Counted from the first letter of the stretch, positions 8,877 to 18,510 are shown. The stretch: DNA of 64,000 nucleotides from Pararhizobium sp. (GCA_030655075.1 JAURWE010000055.1:248001-312000), one strand, 5' to 3'. Notes: generated by a model from the sequence alone, not told the origin. A program made the numbers and translations.

Positions 8877-9965
8877 CTAAAGTCCCAATGACGATAGCAT
8901 CAGGAACGTGGCGAAGAGCACGAAGTGCGTCATCCCCTCGATGGCATTGGTCTCACCGTCGTTGAGATTGATGGCGGCGACAATCAACGTGATCGCCACC
9001 ATCACCGTCTGCACCGGCGACATGGCCATGATGAAGGGCTGGCCGGTGTAAAGCGCGATCGCCTCCATGACCGGAACGGTGAGGATGACAGTGGACAGCG
9101 AGGCGCCGAGGGCGATGTTGACCACCGCCTGCATGCGATTGGCGAGCGCCGCCCGCATGGCTGTCATGATCTCAGGTGACGCCGAGATCGCCGCGACCAC
9201 GATCGCCATCAAGGCCGGCGGCGCGCCGCTGCCTTTCAGGCCCGAGGTCAGCAGGACCGACATCACTTCCGCCAGGGCGCCGATGACGACGACACCGGCA
9301 ATCAGGATGATGATGGATGTGCTCACCGGCTCGTTTTCCAGATGCTCTTCCTCCGCCGTGTCGCGCTTGCCGCGCGGATAGGCGTAGCTGAAGAAATAGC
9401 TGTGCGCGCCCGCCTGCATGCGCAGGAAGACGGTGTAGAGCGTGACCATGGCGACGATGGTGAAGGCGGAGTAGAAGTGCCACTTGGCCTGCGGCACGAA
9501 TTCCGGCACGACCATGGAAATGCTCATGGCCGTCAGGATCATGACGCTGTAGGTGCGGCTGGAGTCGTCGTTGTAGGGCTGCTCGCCATGTTTCAGGCCG
9601 CCCAGCAGGGCTGCAAGGCCGAGGATGCCGTTGATATCGAGCATGACGGCCGAATAGATCGTGTCGCGCACCAGCGTCGGCGAGGCTTCCTTGCTCATCA
9701 TGATCGCCAGAACAATGACCTCGACCAGTACTGCCGACAGGGTCAGGATCATCGTGCCGTAGGGATCACCGACCTTGGCGGCCAGCACTTCGGCATGGTG
9801 GGCGACCCGGATCGACGCAAGGATGATCGCGGCGACAAGGCAGGCGGCACCGGCAAGGGCGGCAACCTGCCCCAGATCCAGAATGGTGTGCTCTAACCAG
9901 AAGCCGAGAATGGCAGCGCCTGCCGCCACAGCCAGAAGGCGCTCGGATTTCAGCACTGAAAACAA
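8877..9965 (-). CDS. chaA: ChaA-type calcium/sodium:proton antiporter
   Basis: An inner-membrane cation exchanger of about 362 residues with some 11 helices. The two internal repeats carry the family acidic motifs: first GDPYGTMILTLSAVLVEVIV, then APPALMAIVVAAISASPEIM. Between them is a hydrophilic loop with GKRDTAEEEHLENEP. ChaA exports calcium or sodium in exchange for protons. No ATG start exists. The longest frame begins at a TTG at 10034, but its first 23 residues look unnatural. I placed the start at the TTG at 9965. A GTG at 9956 is the alternative. Confidence 0.85.
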   Translation of the reverse strand: MFSVLKSERLLAVAAGAAILGFWLEHTILDLGQVAALAGAACLVAAIILASIRVAHHAEVLAAKVGDPYGTMILTLSAVLVEVIVLAIMMSKEASPTLVRDTIYSAVMLDINGILGLAALLGGLKHGEQPYNDDSSRTYSVMILTAMSISMVVPEFVPQAKWHFYSAFTIVAMVTLYTVFLRMQAGAHSYFFSYAYPRGKRDTAEEEHLENEPVSTSIIILIAGVVVIGALAEVMSVLLTSGLKGSGAPPALMAIVVAAISASPEIMTAMRAALANRMQAVVNIALGASLSTVILTVPVMEAIALYTGQPFIMAMSPVQTVMVAITLIVAAINLNDGETNAIEGMTHFVLFATFLMLSSLGL

Positions 9966-10172
9966 AAGGCTACCCCGCTGCTGCCGCGACCACTCTGGCC
10001 TGACGAAGTATAGGGCCTGGCACGTGTATTTCAATTGCGTTGCGCGCGCGCCAAACAGCCCACAGAAACAGGATTATTTTCCTCATTCTCTTTACTCCAC
10101 CGGCCACATTCTGTAGAGTCAGGCGGATTTCGGGAAGCTACCCGTGCTTCATCGTCTGCAGGATGCGTAGCA

Positions 10173-10841
10173 ATGTTTTCACATGACAGCATTTGGCGCG
10201 CCATCGATGCGCTGGCCGAGCGTCACCAGCTTTCGCCGTCAGGCCTGGCGCGCCGCGCCGGGCTCGACCCGACGTCCTTCAACAAATCGAAACGGTTTTC
10301 AGCCGATGGGCGGATGCGCTGGCCCTCGACGGAATCGATCGCCAAAGTGCTGGACGCCACCGGCGACACGATCGACCAGTTCATGGGCTATCTGCTCGGC
10401 AATCAGATGGCCACGAGTGATCTTCCCGAAGGCGCCTTTCCGCCGCAGGCGGGATCCATCCCGCTGCTCGGCTTTGCACAGGCGGGTGCCGGCGGTTTTT
10501 TCGACGATGGCGGCTTTCCCGCCGGACAGGGCTGGGACGTGGTCGAATTTCCCGCAGCGCCGACGGTGCGCAACGGGGTCTATGCGCTGGAAATCCAGGG
10601 CGACAGCATGATGCCGCTCTACCGGGACGGCGATGTGCTGATCGTCGAGCCCGGCGCACAGGTCCGGCGCGGTGACCGCGTCGTGGTCAAGACACGTGAG
10701 GGCGAGGTCATGGCAAAGGTGCTGCTGCGCCAGAGCGCCCGGGCGATCGAGCTTCTCTCCCTCAACCCCGAGCATCCGAACCGGACCTTCGACATGAGTG
10801 AGGTCGACTGGATTGCCCGCATCATCTGGGCCAGCCAATAG
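10173..10841 (+). CDS. HTH regulator with S24 (LexA/CI-like) peptidase domain
   Basis: This 222-residue protein joins an N-terminal helix-turn-helix (about residues 5-60, LSPSGLARRAGLDPTSFNKS) to a C-terminal S24 domain. The serine is in IQGDSMMPLYRDGD and the candidate catalytic lysine in RVVVKTREGEV, so self-cleavage as in LexA or phage CI is possible. No phage genes lie nearby, so it is more likely a chromosomal repressor than a prophage remnant. The ATG at 10173 was chosen because it begins the HTH domain. The frame is open 46 codons further upstream. Confidence 0.85.
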   Translation: MFSHDSIWRAIDALAERHQLSPSGLARRAGLDPTSFNKSKRFSADGRMRWPSTESIAKVLDATGDTIDQFMGYLLGNQMATSDLPEGAFPPQAGSIPLLGFAQAGAGGFFDDGGFPAGQGWDVVEFPAAPTVRNGVYALEIQGDSMMPLYRDGDVLIVEPGAQVRRGDRVVVKTREGEVMAKVLLRQSARAIELLSLNPEHPNRTFDMSEVDWIARIIWASQ

Positions 10842-10854
10842 GACGATTTTCCTT

Positions 10855-11667
10855 ATGCCTCTTATTTCTTCTCCAGCGGGAACCGTTGCCGGTGGTTTTG
10901 CAGCGATAATCGCGACCGTTCTCATCCTTCTGGGCGGCGCCGCGACGATCAACAACCAGGAGGCCAGCACGACGACCGATTTCGTGCTCGAAACGCCGGA
11001 AACCGTTCCCGATTTCGACACCGAAACCGGTGCGGATGCGGTTGGAACCGAACTTCCTTTCGAGGAACCGGCAGAGGGAAAGACGCCGGAGACAGGGACT
11101 ACGACCAAGGTCGAAAACGGTGTCCCGGTCCGCCAGGTCGCGCCCGAAGAGTTTTCGCTGCCTGCCGATGTCGAAGCAAAACCGCTGGAGCGGATCGCGG
11201 CCCGGGAGCCGCTTTCCAAGATCGAGCCGGTGGAAAAGAAGGCGGAAAAAACCCTGCTGCTGCGGCCTCTCGCCATATCGGCCGGTGCCATACGTTTCGG
11301 TCAGGGGCTGGTCGAGCTCGACGGGCTCTCCGGCCCGACGCTGAACCGGACCTGTGCCGGCCCAGACGGAAAGACCTGGCCATGCGGCATGATGGCCCGC
11401 ACGGCATTGCGCAACTTTATTCGCGGCCGGGCGCTGACCTGCACGGTTCCCGGCGCCGATTTCACCGGAACGGTGACGGCAAGCTGCGAGCTGGGCGGCA
11501 AGGACGTGGCCCTCTGGCTGGCGGAGAATGGCTGGGCGGAACCGGCACCCGGCTCTACCCTCAATAAGCTGGCAGAGGAAGCAAAAGCGAAAGGCCTCGG
11601 CCTTTTTGGCAACGATCCGCGCGGCACCGTTCCGGCAGATCAGCCGGAGACCATCGCAACGCCCTGA
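10855..11667 (+). CDS. membrane-anchored thermonuclease-like (SNase-fold) protein
   Basis: This 270-residue protein has one N-terminal membrane segment (about residues 8-30) and a low-complexity Glu/Thr/Pro-rich linker to about residue 130. The C-terminal domain has the pattern of staphylococcal nuclease relatives: GLVELDGLSGPTLNRTC, CGMMARTALRNFIRGR and DVALWLAENGWAEP. The Arg and Glu residues of the classic active site are not clearly present, so catalysis is uncertain. It starts 13 bases after the S24 regulator and may be cotranscribed with it and with the TerB gene downstream. Confidence 0.65.
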   Translation: MPLISSPAGTVAGGFAAIIATVLILLGGAATINNQEASTTTDFVLETPETVPDFDTETGADAVGTELPFEEPAEGKTPETGTTTKVENGVPVRQVAPEEFSLPADVEAKPLERIAAREPLSKIEPVEKKAEKTLLLRPLAISAGAIRFGQGLVELDGLSGPTLNRTCAGPDGKTWPCGMMARTALRNFIRGRALTCTVPGADFTGTVTASCELGGKDVALWLAENGWAEPAPGSTLNKLAEEAKAKGLGLFGNDPRGTVPADQPETIATP

Positions 11668-11745
11668 GACAGAGGCTTGCAACCCGGCGAGCGAATTCCC
11701 ACTCTTGAACCGGCAGGCAGCCGTTCGACAGACACAAGGTTTCCC

Positions 11746-12156
11746 ATGACATCGCATCTCACCCATCACGAGGCTCTCATCTACGTCATGGTTATGACCT
11801 CGGCGGTCGACCGTATCATGAGCGACGAGGAGCTTGCCCGGATCGGCCGACTGACCAATTTCCTGCCGGTCTTTGCCGATTTTGACGAGGACAGGCTTGT
11901 CGATACGGCCCGCGAGTGTGCCAATCTCGTGGCGGGGCCCGAAGGTCTCGACATCACGCTTGAAATCGTTCGCGAGGCTCTGCCGACCCGGCTCTATGAC
12001 ACTGCCTATGCGCTGGCCGTCGAGATCGCCACGGCCGATCTCAGGGTCAAGCCGGAAGAGATCCGCCTGTTGCAACTGCTGCGCGACCGGCTGAAGCTCG
12101 ACAAGCTCACCTGCGCCGCCATCGAGCGCAGTGCCATGGCGCGCTTTCGCGAATAA
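11746..12156 (+). CDS. TerB-family (tellurite-resistance-like) protein
   Basis: This 136-residue all-helical protein matches the TerB fold: MTSAVDRIMSDEELARIGRL near the start, a second repeat-like half IATADLRVKPEEIRLLQLLR, and acidic residues that bind metal in relatives. Stand-alone TerB proteins are common in alphaproteobacteria, and tellurite resistance is not implied without the other ter genes. The start is the ATG at 11746 behind AAGGT. It follows the nuclease-like gene by 78 bases on the same strand. Confidence 0.78.
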   Translation: MTSHLTHHEALIYVMVMTSAVDRIMSDEELARIGRLTNFLPVFADFDEDRLVDTARECANLVAGPEGLDITLEIVREALPTRLYDTAYALAVEIATADLRVKPEEIRLLQLLRDRLKLDKLTCAAIERSAMARFRE

Positions 12157-12234
12157 AGCGAATCAAGAAACCGTGCGGTGATTTTCGGCGCGCACCGGAC
12201 CGCCGTTCAAGGCGCATGCAGGAAGGACCAACAG

Positions 12235-13044
12235 GTGGAACCGCTGGGAATTGCAGAACCGGTCTGGCGGCTTGGCGCCTTTGCCGCGATCTTTTCCAGT
12301 CTAGCGGTGCTGGAGATCTTTCATCCGCGGCTTGAGCGGCCGGAGATGATGAAGGCGCTAAAAACCCGGCGCTGGATCACCAATCTGTCGATCCTGGTTC
12401 TGTCATCGCTGCTGTTGCGGCTGGTTTTTCCACTGGCTGCCGTGGGCACTGCGCTGTTCGCTGCGGAACAGGGCTACGGTCTGCTGCCGCTCTCCGGCCT
12501 GCCGCCGACAGTTTCCGGACTTCTGGCCTTCGTGGCGCTCGATTTCGCCATCTGGTTCGAGCATGTGATGAGCCACCGGATACCGCTTTTATGGCGCATT
12601 CACCGGATGCACCATGCCGATACGGGCTTCGACGTGACGACGGCGTTGCGATTTCATCCGCTCGAAATCCTGCTGTCGATGCTGTGGAAAGCCGTTATCA
12701 TTCTCCTGCTCGGTCCACCGGCCCTGAGCGTGCTCATCTTCGAGATCGTTCTCAACGGCAGCTCGATGTTCAACCATTCCAACCTGCGCCTGCCGCAGCG
12801 GCTTGACAGTGCCCTGCGGCCGCTGATCGTCACGCCGGACATGCACCGGGTGCATCATTCCGCCCGCCCGGATGAAACCGATACGAATTACGGCTTCAAT
12901 CTTTCTATCTGGGATCGGCTGTTTTCCACCTACCTGCCCGCGCCATCGCTGGGGCATACGGCCATGGAGATCGGCCTGTCCGACTATCGCGACAGCAAGC
13001 CCTCCCGGCTCTGGTGGGCGCTGACCCTGCCCTTTCGGAAATAA
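12235..13044 (+). CDS. sterol desaturase / fatty acid hydroxylase superfamily membrane protein
   Basis: This 269-residue integral membrane di-iron protein has the expected His clusters. The first lies in WFEHVMSH, the second in HRMHHAD and the third in MHRVHHSARPDE, separated by hydrophobic helices. Such enzymes hydroxylate or desaturate lipids using oxygen; the rhizobial substrate is unknown. The frame extends upstream to a GTG at 12178, but the GTG at 12235 has a strong Shine-Dalgarno (GGAAGG) eight bases before it and gives a natural N-terminus, so I use that. Confidence 0.85.
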   Translation: MEPLGIAEPVWRLGAFAAIFSSLAVLEIFHPRLERPEMMKALKTRRWITNLSILVLSSLLLRLVFPLAAVGTALFAAEQGYGLLPLSGLPPTVSGLLAFVALDFAIWFEHVMSHRIPLLWRIHRMHHADTGFDVTTALRFHPLEILLSMLWKAVIILLLGPPALSVLIFEIVLNGSSMFNHSNLRLPQRLDSALRPLIVTPDMHRVHHSARPDETDTNYGFNLSIWDRLFSTYLPAPSLGHTAMEIGLSDYRDSKPSRLWWALTLPFRK

Positions 13045-13100
13045 ATGTTTTTATGCATGTCTCCATCCCAAAACCGCTACACACTTTTGGGAGACATGCA

Positions 13101-13976
13101 CTAATATATGCTGTTCGGAAAATAGCGCAGATAGATCTCGTTCAGGCGGCCGTTGCGCGACAGGGCCAGAAGCGCGCTATCGATAGCCCGGGCGATATCG
13201 GCATCATCCTTCTTGACCATGATCGACATGCCTTCGCCGAGGAAGCGCTGCGAAATGTAGGGTCCGTCGAAAAGGCTGCAGCAACCGGCAGAATCGGTTC
13301 CTGCGATCCAGAAGGAAAGCTGCAGCCCGTCTGAGAAGACGGCGTGAATCTCCCCCTTCTTCAATGCCGCCAGCATGTCGCCGCGGTTCTGGAAAACCAC
13401 CGGTGTGATCTTCGGGAAGAACGCCTTCAGCATGGCTTCATGCGCCGTGCCGCCGACAATACCGACCGGTTTCGCATCCAGATCCACCGCCGTGGCTGCC
13501 GTTCCTGACGCTTTTCTATTGACGGCGAAACGGGCGGGCAGTTGCAGGAAAGTGCGGGAGAATTCGAACTCGCGCCGGAGATCGCCGGTAACAGTCAGCC
13601 CGGCCGCAACCGCCTCGCCCTTGCCGCCGGTGAGTGCGGTCCGCAGATCAGCAAATGGAATCGCCTGGATCTGGCATTTGGCTTCCGCGTGCAGTTCCTT
13701 GCAGATTTCGCGGACGAGGTCGACATGGAAGCCGGACAGCTTGCCCGACTGGTCGATGAAGTTGAACGGCGGGAAATCGACAGTGGTCAGGAACCGCAAC
13801 CGCGGCACCGCCGACAGGTCCGGCCGGGCCAGCCGCTCGCGCCCGTCGAACAGCAGGGGAAAGCCGGACTGCCCGCCATCCTGCGCCGAGACCGGAGCGC
13901 AGGAGAATACAACCGCCAGCAAGCACTGGATGAAAAAACCATAAAATTTTATGGATGTACGCCGGTCATTATTCAT
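13101..13976 (-). CDS. periplasmic solute-binding protein, family 3
   Basis: This 291-residue protein has a signal peptide (about residues 1-31, ending APVSAQ). It continues with the family 3 opening LRFLTTVDFPPFNFIDQSGK and GFHVDLVREICKEL. The family normally binds amino acids or related small molecules for an ABC importer. No permease or ATPase genes lie next to it, so it is either an orphan receptor or a sensor-like protein. The ATG is the only plausible start before the signal peptide and has no clear ribosome site. The gene is divergent from the glycosyltransferase. Confidence 0.83.
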   Translation of the reverse strand: MNNDRRTSIKFYGFFIQCLLAVVFSCAPVSAQDGGQSGFPLLFDGRERLARPDLSAVPRLRFLTTVDFPPFNFIDQSGKLSGFHVDLVREICKELHAEAKCQIQAIPFADLRTALTGGKGEAVAAGLTVTGDLRREFEFSRTFLQLPARFAVNRKASGTAATAVDLDAKPVGIVGGTAHEAMLKAFFPKITPVVFQNRGDMLAALKKGEIHAVFSDGLQLSFWIAGTDSAGCCSLFDGPYISQRFLGEGMSIMVKKDDADIARAIDSALLALSRNGRLNEIYLRYFPNSIY

Positions 13977-14037
13977 TAATGTCTACTTTAGCATTTCAGG
14001 AATTCAAGGACCGCTCGCGGCAGACAAGGGTTTGTGT

Positions 14038-15957
14038 ATGCGTCTTGGAGAGTATCCGTACAATCCGCAATTTGCTACCGCAAACCAACCCGACACGCTT
14101 GCCTCGGAGGACCCCGCTCAGCCCCTGCCCCCGCCGCTGGTACGGGAGGCGGCAAAGCTCCTGCGGTTTGGCATCGGCCGCCCGCTGTTGGCCCGCATGA
14201 TCGCTGCGGCCCGCGACAATGGAACAAGCGTCGAAAGCGAACTGTTGGCGTCGGGCAGCATTCTCGAACACACATATTATGAAAGCCTCGCCGGGCAGCT
14301 TGGCCTGCCGTTCATTCCCTTTCCCGACGGGTGCCATGTTCAGGATCTGCCCGGCATCGACAGCCAGTTGATCGAACCGTCGATCGTGCGGATCCACCAC
14401 TCTTCCCGCCCGCCCGTGACAGCCATCGTTCCCCGTCTCGACCAGGTGGAAAAAACCGCGAACCTGCTTGCCCGCGTGCCGCAACTGCGCGCCTCGCTGG
14501 CGATCACCACCCCCACGGGCCTTCGAAAGGCCGTCTGGACAGCCGGCAGTGTGCGGCGGGTGGCCGCGACAAGCCAGGCGCTGTTCGACGAAAAACCGGT
14601 TCATAGCGCCCGGATCGTTCTCTGGGGCAAGCAGGGTTTCTATATCGGAATGGCGCTTTGCGCCTTGCTGGTCATGACTGTGGTGCAACCCTGGCAGACG
14701 CTGGTCGCCCTGCATTTTCTGTTCACGGCGGTCTACATGGCGAACCTTTTGATCCGTCTGGCAGCCCTCGGGCGCGAATCCTCGCGCCGGCGATACAAGC
14801 CTGCTGTTTCCATGGGAAAAGACGCGCTGCCCGTCTATTCGGTCTTTGTTGCGCTCTACCGGGAACGCGCCGTCGCGCAGCAGCTCGTCACCGCGCTGGA
14901 TGCACTAGACTGGCCGCGCACGCGGCTCGACATCAAGCTCATCTGCGAGGAAGACGACCTCGAGACACTGGCCGCACTTCGCGCTCTGCCGCTCGGCCCG
15001 GAATACGAGATCGTCGAAGTTCCGCAACGGCAGCCGCGCACCAAGCCGAAGGCGCTGGCCTACACGCTTCCTGCGGCACGCGGCCACTATCTCGCCGTCT
15101 ATGATGCCGAGGACCGGCCCCACCCCGGACAGCTCAGGGAAGCGCATGAACGGTTTGCGGTCTGTCCTGACAATGTCGCCTGCCTTCAGGCGCCGCTTGT
15201 TATCACCAATGCCGGCAGTTCCTGGCTGAGTGCGCTTTTCGCCATGGAATATGCGGGCCTGTTCCGTGGGCTGGTGCCGCTGCTGGCGGCGCGCAACCTG
15301 CCCGTTCCGCTGGGCGGAACCTCGAACCATTTCCGCACCGATCTATTGAGGGTCGCCGGCGGGTGGGATCCCTACAACATGACGGAAGATGCCGATCTCG
15401 GCATGCGGCTTCACCGGCTCGGTTATCGCTCGGATGTCATCCTGCTGCCGACGCTCGAGGATGCGCCGACCAAGGCCAGGGCCTGGATGGGCCAGCGGAC
15501 GCGCTGGTTCAAAGGCTGGCTGCAGACCTGGCTGGTGCTGATGCGCAACCCCGTGGCGCTGATGGAGGAAACGGGCCTGCGCGGTTTTGTCGTGCTGCAG
15601 ATCCTCATTGCCGGAATGCTGATCTCGTCGCTGGCGCATCCGATCATTTTCGGATTTCTCGTTTTCCTCAGCTGGGCCCTGATCGAGGGTAGCCCCCAGC
15701 TCAACACCCCGCTGACACTCGGCCTGTTCATTGCCGATACGCTGAACATCTTTGGCAGCTACACGGTTTTCATCGCCCTTGGCCGCAACCGAATGAGCAA
15801 AGCCGAGCAGAAGGCCGTCGGATGGCGATGGCTGTTCGTTCCCGGATACTGGATCCTGATCTCGATCGCCGCCTGGAAAGCCGTCGCCGAACTCAAGACC
15901 AACCCGTTCTTCTGGAACAAGACCGAGCACAAGCCCGTGATGCGGGGGCGGTCCTAG
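14038..15957 (+). CDS. membrane-bound family 2 glycosyltransferase (cellulose-synthase-like)
   Basis: About 639 residues. The N-terminal part (about 30-160) resembles the MshEN/GspE N-terminal fold, with ELLASGSILEHTYYESLAGQ. Two membrane helices follow, then the GT2 catalytic domain with VYSVFVALYRE, the metal-binding AVYDAEDRPHPGQ, the acceptor TEDADLGMRL and the processive-type QRTRWFKGWLQTW. At least four C-terminal helices follow. This organisation suits synthesis and export of a polysaccharide. AAGGG lies seven bases before the ATG at 14038. The longer frame from 13951 would overlap the divergent gene. Confidence 0.85.
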   Translation: MRLGEYPYNPQFATANQPDTLASEDPAQPLPPPLVREAAKLLRFGIGRPLLARMIAAARDNGTSVESELLASGSILEHTYYESLAGQLGLPFIPFPDGCHVQDLPGIDSQLIEPSIVRIHHSSRPPVTAIVPRLDQVEKTANLLARVPQLRASLAITTPTGLRKAVWTAGSVRRVAATSQALFDEKPVHSARIVLWGKQGFYIGMALCALLVMTVVQPWQTLVALHFLFTAVYMANLLIRLAALGRESSRRRYKPAVSMGKDALPVYSVFVALYRERAVAQQLVTALDALDWPRTRLDIKLICEEDDLETLAALRALPLGPEYEIVEVPQRQPRTKPKALAYTLPAARGHYLAVYDAEDRPHPGQLREAHERFAVCPDNVACLQAPLVITNAGSSWLSALFAMEYAGLFRGLVPLLAARNLPVPLGGTSNHFRTDLLRVAGGWDPYNMTEDADLGMRLHRLGYRSDVILLPTLEDAPTKARAWMGQRTRWFKGWLQTWLVLMRNPVALMEETGLRGFVVLQILIAGMLISSLAHPIIFGFLVFLSWALIEGSPQLNTPLTLGLFIADTLNIFGSYTVFIALGRNRMSKAEQKAVGWRWLFVPGYWILISIAAWKAVAELKTNPFFWNKTEHKPVMRGRS

Positions 15958-16051
15958 AGCAGGCCGCTGCAGCCCCCGGGATAACACGCTGGTGCAACCA
16001 GAACGACGCAATAAAGCATGCATTGCTGTAACAGAGTCCTCTAATTTTCTG

Positions 16052-16079
16052 TTGCGATCTCTCTTTAAAGGGGTACTAT
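16052..16079 (+). promoter_or_regulatory. possible sigma-70-type promoter for the 16.1-20.3 kb operon
   Basis: TTGCGA and TACTAT are separated by 16 bases, with a predicted start about 30 bases before the ATG at 16115. The match is moderate (TTGACA/TATAAT consensus). It is the only recognisable promoter in front of the four-gene unit. Confidence 0.4.
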
Positions 16080-16114
16080 CCCAGCCGTTCAATCGATAAT
16101 TTTGGGGGAGTGAA

Positions 16115-16825
16115 ATGGGCGTTGTCGAACGTTATCCTGAAATCAAGCCGTTCCTCGACACCACGGACGACTATGTCAACGAGGGCACGGAATTCGTGTC
16201 CGGCGGCAAGACCTATCTGATCGTCACCCAGAAGGGCGAGATCGATTCCGGCCAGGTGCTTTTCGAGATCACCGACCATGGCCTTGTTCACAAGGATACG
16301 GATACGACGGTTGCGATCGGGCCGCGGCTCGATACGTTTTCTCCGGCGGCAGCACTTGTCTGCGAGCTGAGCGACCCCGGGGACATCACCTCGGTTTATG
16401 AAAAAGTTGTCGAGGCCGAGAATAATTTTTCATCGGCGAGCGGGCCGGATGGCGGCAACCTCGCCTGCGTCTGGGCTGTCAGGCACATCGCGCGGAAGGC
16501 GCTCGGCCGCTGGATCACGCGCACGGACGGCACGGCGGTGTTCGATCCGGAATTGCGGCGGTGTTTTTCCAGCACCTTGACGGAGGCCGACGTCGGCAAG
16601 GGCTGCATCATCATCTCTCCGACCGAAGGATCGAATATCGGGCATGTGGGAATCCTTGGACCGAGGACGGGGGACACCAACCGCCTGATCTATTCCAATT
16701 CCAGCTCTGCGGCCTTGTGGAAACAGAACTTCACGGTGAAATCCTGGGTCCAGCGCTACAAGACCAACAAGGGCCTGAAGGTGCGTTTCTTCCCGATCCC
16801 GAATTACGTCTCTGGCAGCGCCTAG
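16115..16825 (+). CDS. NlpC/CHAP-like papain-fold protein of unknown function
   Basis: This 236-residue protein has no signal peptide. I do not recognise a named family, but the order of motifs suggests a papain-like amidase or peptidase. A candidate nucleophile Cys lies in GGNLACVWAVRHIARKALG at the start of a helix, a His in GSNIGHVGILG, and then LIYSNSSSA and SWVQRYKTNKGLKVRFF. This resembles the Cys-His layout of NlpC/P60 and CHAP domains that cut peptidoglycan peptides. A GGGGGAG ribosome site precedes the ATG. It is the first gene of a compact four-gene operon. Confidence 0.55.
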   Translation: MGVVERYPEIKPFLDTTDDYVNEGTEFVSGGKTYLIVTQKGEIDSGQVLFEITDHGLVHKDTDTTVAIGPRLDTFSPAAALVCELSDPGDITSVYEKVVEAENNFSSASGPDGGNLACVWAVRHIARKALGRWITRTDGTAVFDPELRRCFSSTLTEADVGKGCIIISPTEGSNIGHVGILGPRTGDTNRLIYSNSSSAALWKQNFTVKSWVQRYKTNKGLKVRFFPIPNYVSGSA

Positions 16826-16887
16826 CTGTTCTCAGACGCCTCCATGCGAAAGATCAAGGTTCCAACATGCGTTGAAGGAATTGCATC

Positions 16888-18510
16888 ATGAAACGCGCAT
16901 TGGCCATCATTTCATTTCTTGTTTGCATGCCGGTGGCTCTGGCAGGGTCAAACGCAGGTGCGCAATCGTTGCCCGGCAGCGATGTTCTGGCGGAAGAGGC
17001 GCTCGAAGGCCAGACAACGATGCTGCCGACTGTCGAAACGTCCGATCTGATCAAGAACCTACCGGAAATCGGCATCAGGGCCTGGGCGGCCGAGACCCCG
17101 ATGGCGCGCGAGCTGGTGGTCGACCAGACCAATCTGAATGAGGCCGGGCAGCAACGAATTGAAATGTCGGGTGATGAGGGGACAACCGTACCCTTCGTGG
17201 TGCCGAACTCGATGATCATCAAGTTCGAGGCCAATGTGACGCCGGCGCAGGTCGAAGACTATCTCAGAACCAACGAATTGCTGGTCATCCAGAAGTTCCG
17301 CACGATCGGTGCCGTTCAGGTCAAGACGGACATTTCGAAATATTTCGAGCCCAAACTGACCGACACCAGTGTCAACGACACGATCCTGCGCGGCATGAAT
17401 GATGCGATCGTCGACTTCAAGAAAGACCCGAGGGTTATTGCGGCGACACCGGACATCTTCCTTTCTGACAAGCAGGACGGCGAGCTTGAGATTCGCAACA
17501 TGCTGACGCCGACAGATATCGTCACCGAAGGCGCCGCACTGGGTGTTGCGACCATCGACTGGGGCGTCAAGGATGTGGAAGCCGATCAGCTCTGGCAGAT
17601 GCCGGGGGCCACCGACGGGGTGATCTTCGGTGTGATGGATGTGGGTTTCGCCCGGCACACGGACATTTCCTACCTGGATTTTCCGAAGACCGCGAGCGCC
17701 GACAACCACGGCAATCACGTCGCCGGCATTGCCTGCGGAATTCACAATGGCCGTGGCATCGAGGGCGTGCTGCCAAACTGTTTCGTGAGAGCACGGGCTG
17801 GCGACGTGTTTTTCCAGTCGGCCGGAAACAATCCGCAGCTCGGCTTCATGGTCCTGTTCAGCCAGATTCTGGCGACGCTGGATTCCTTTGTCGGCGGACA
17901 GGACGATGTCTCCACCTTCAATGTCAGCCTCGGCTACAATTGGCGCAGCAATTTCGGCATCAACCCCGATCTGCCGGAATCGACGCAATGGCGAACGCTC
18001 GTCGAAGCGCAAGGTGTGTTTCTTGTTTCCGTCCTGGAAGCTGCCGACCGGGACGGAAAAGTGATCTTCTCGGCCGCCGGCAATGACAGCCGGCGCAATG
18101 AGACGCCGATCAGCGCGCAATATGCGAGCCCTTTCAACTGGGCGGCGCTGGCCGCACGGCAAAGGGGCATACAGAACGGCGTCATTGTCGCAGCGCATGA
18201 TCCAGCGGGAAAGCGCGCGAGCTTTTCGAACTCAGGCGGCGACATTTCCTGCCCGGGGGTCGATATCCTGAGCGCACTCGCCTTCGACCAGAACGATCAG
18301 CCGTCGAATTCGTCCTACGGCAAAATGAGCGGCACCTCGATGGCCTCGCCCTATTGCGCCTCGTCGCATGTGCTTTTTCGTCTGGTGCGGCCCGGATATA
18401 CCGGCGTGGAGGCCTTCAAATGCATGGCTGCATCCGGCGTGCCCGACAATACCGGGCTTCCGATGCTGAAGCTCACCAAAGCGCTCGATGCCTGCCCTCC
18501 CCGCAGCTGA
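16888..18510 (+). CDS. secreted subtilisin-like serine protease (S8 family)
   Basis: This 540-residue protein has a Sec signal peptide (about 1-26), a long N-terminal region (30-220) with an inhibitor-like propeptide (SMIIKFEANVTPAQVEDYL), and a subtilase domain. The triad is visible as Asp251 (GVMDVGF), His274 (DNHGNHVAG) and Ser484 (GTSMASPY), with the oxyanion Asn in SAAGND. The Asp motif has Val where most subtilases have Ser or Thr. Several Cys residues in the C-terminal half suggest disulfides and an extracytoplasmic location. The gene starts 62 bases after the NlpC-like gene. Confidence 0.9.
   Translation: MKRALAIISFLVCMPVALAGSNAGAQSLPGSDVLAEEALEGQTTMLPTVETSDLIKNLPEIGIRAWAAETPMARELVVDQTNLNEAGQQRIEMSGDEGTTVPFVVPNSMIIKFEANVTPAQVEDYLRTNELLVIQKFRTIGAVQVKTDISKYFEPKLTDTSVNDTILRGMNDAIVDFKKDPRVIAATPDIFLSDKQDGELEIRNMLTPTDIVTEGAALGVATIDWGVKDVEADQLWQMPGATDGVIFGVMDVGFARHTDISYLDFPKTASADNHGNHVAGIACGIHNGRGIEGVLPNCFVRARAGDVFFQSAGNNPQLGFMVLFSQILATLDSFVGGQDDVSTFNVSLGYNWRSNFGINPDLPESTQWRTLVEAQGVFLVSVLEAADRDGKVIFSAAGNDSRRNETPISAQYASPFNWAALAARQRGIQNGVIVAAHDPAGKRASFSNSGGDISCPGVDILSALAFDQNDQPSNSSYGKMSGTSMASPYCASSHVLFRLVRPGYTGVEAFKCMAASGVPDNTGLPMLKLTKALDACPPRS

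Noticed and set aside
9342..9896. A 184-codon frame antisense to the ChaA antiporter gene
   Set aside because: Its His/Asp/Arg-rich translation and full overlap with a membrane protein gene mark it as a shadow.
10173..10841. S24 repressor as evidence of a prophage
   Set aside because: No integrase, structural or lysis genes lie within the window, and the neighbours are ordinary chromosomal genes.
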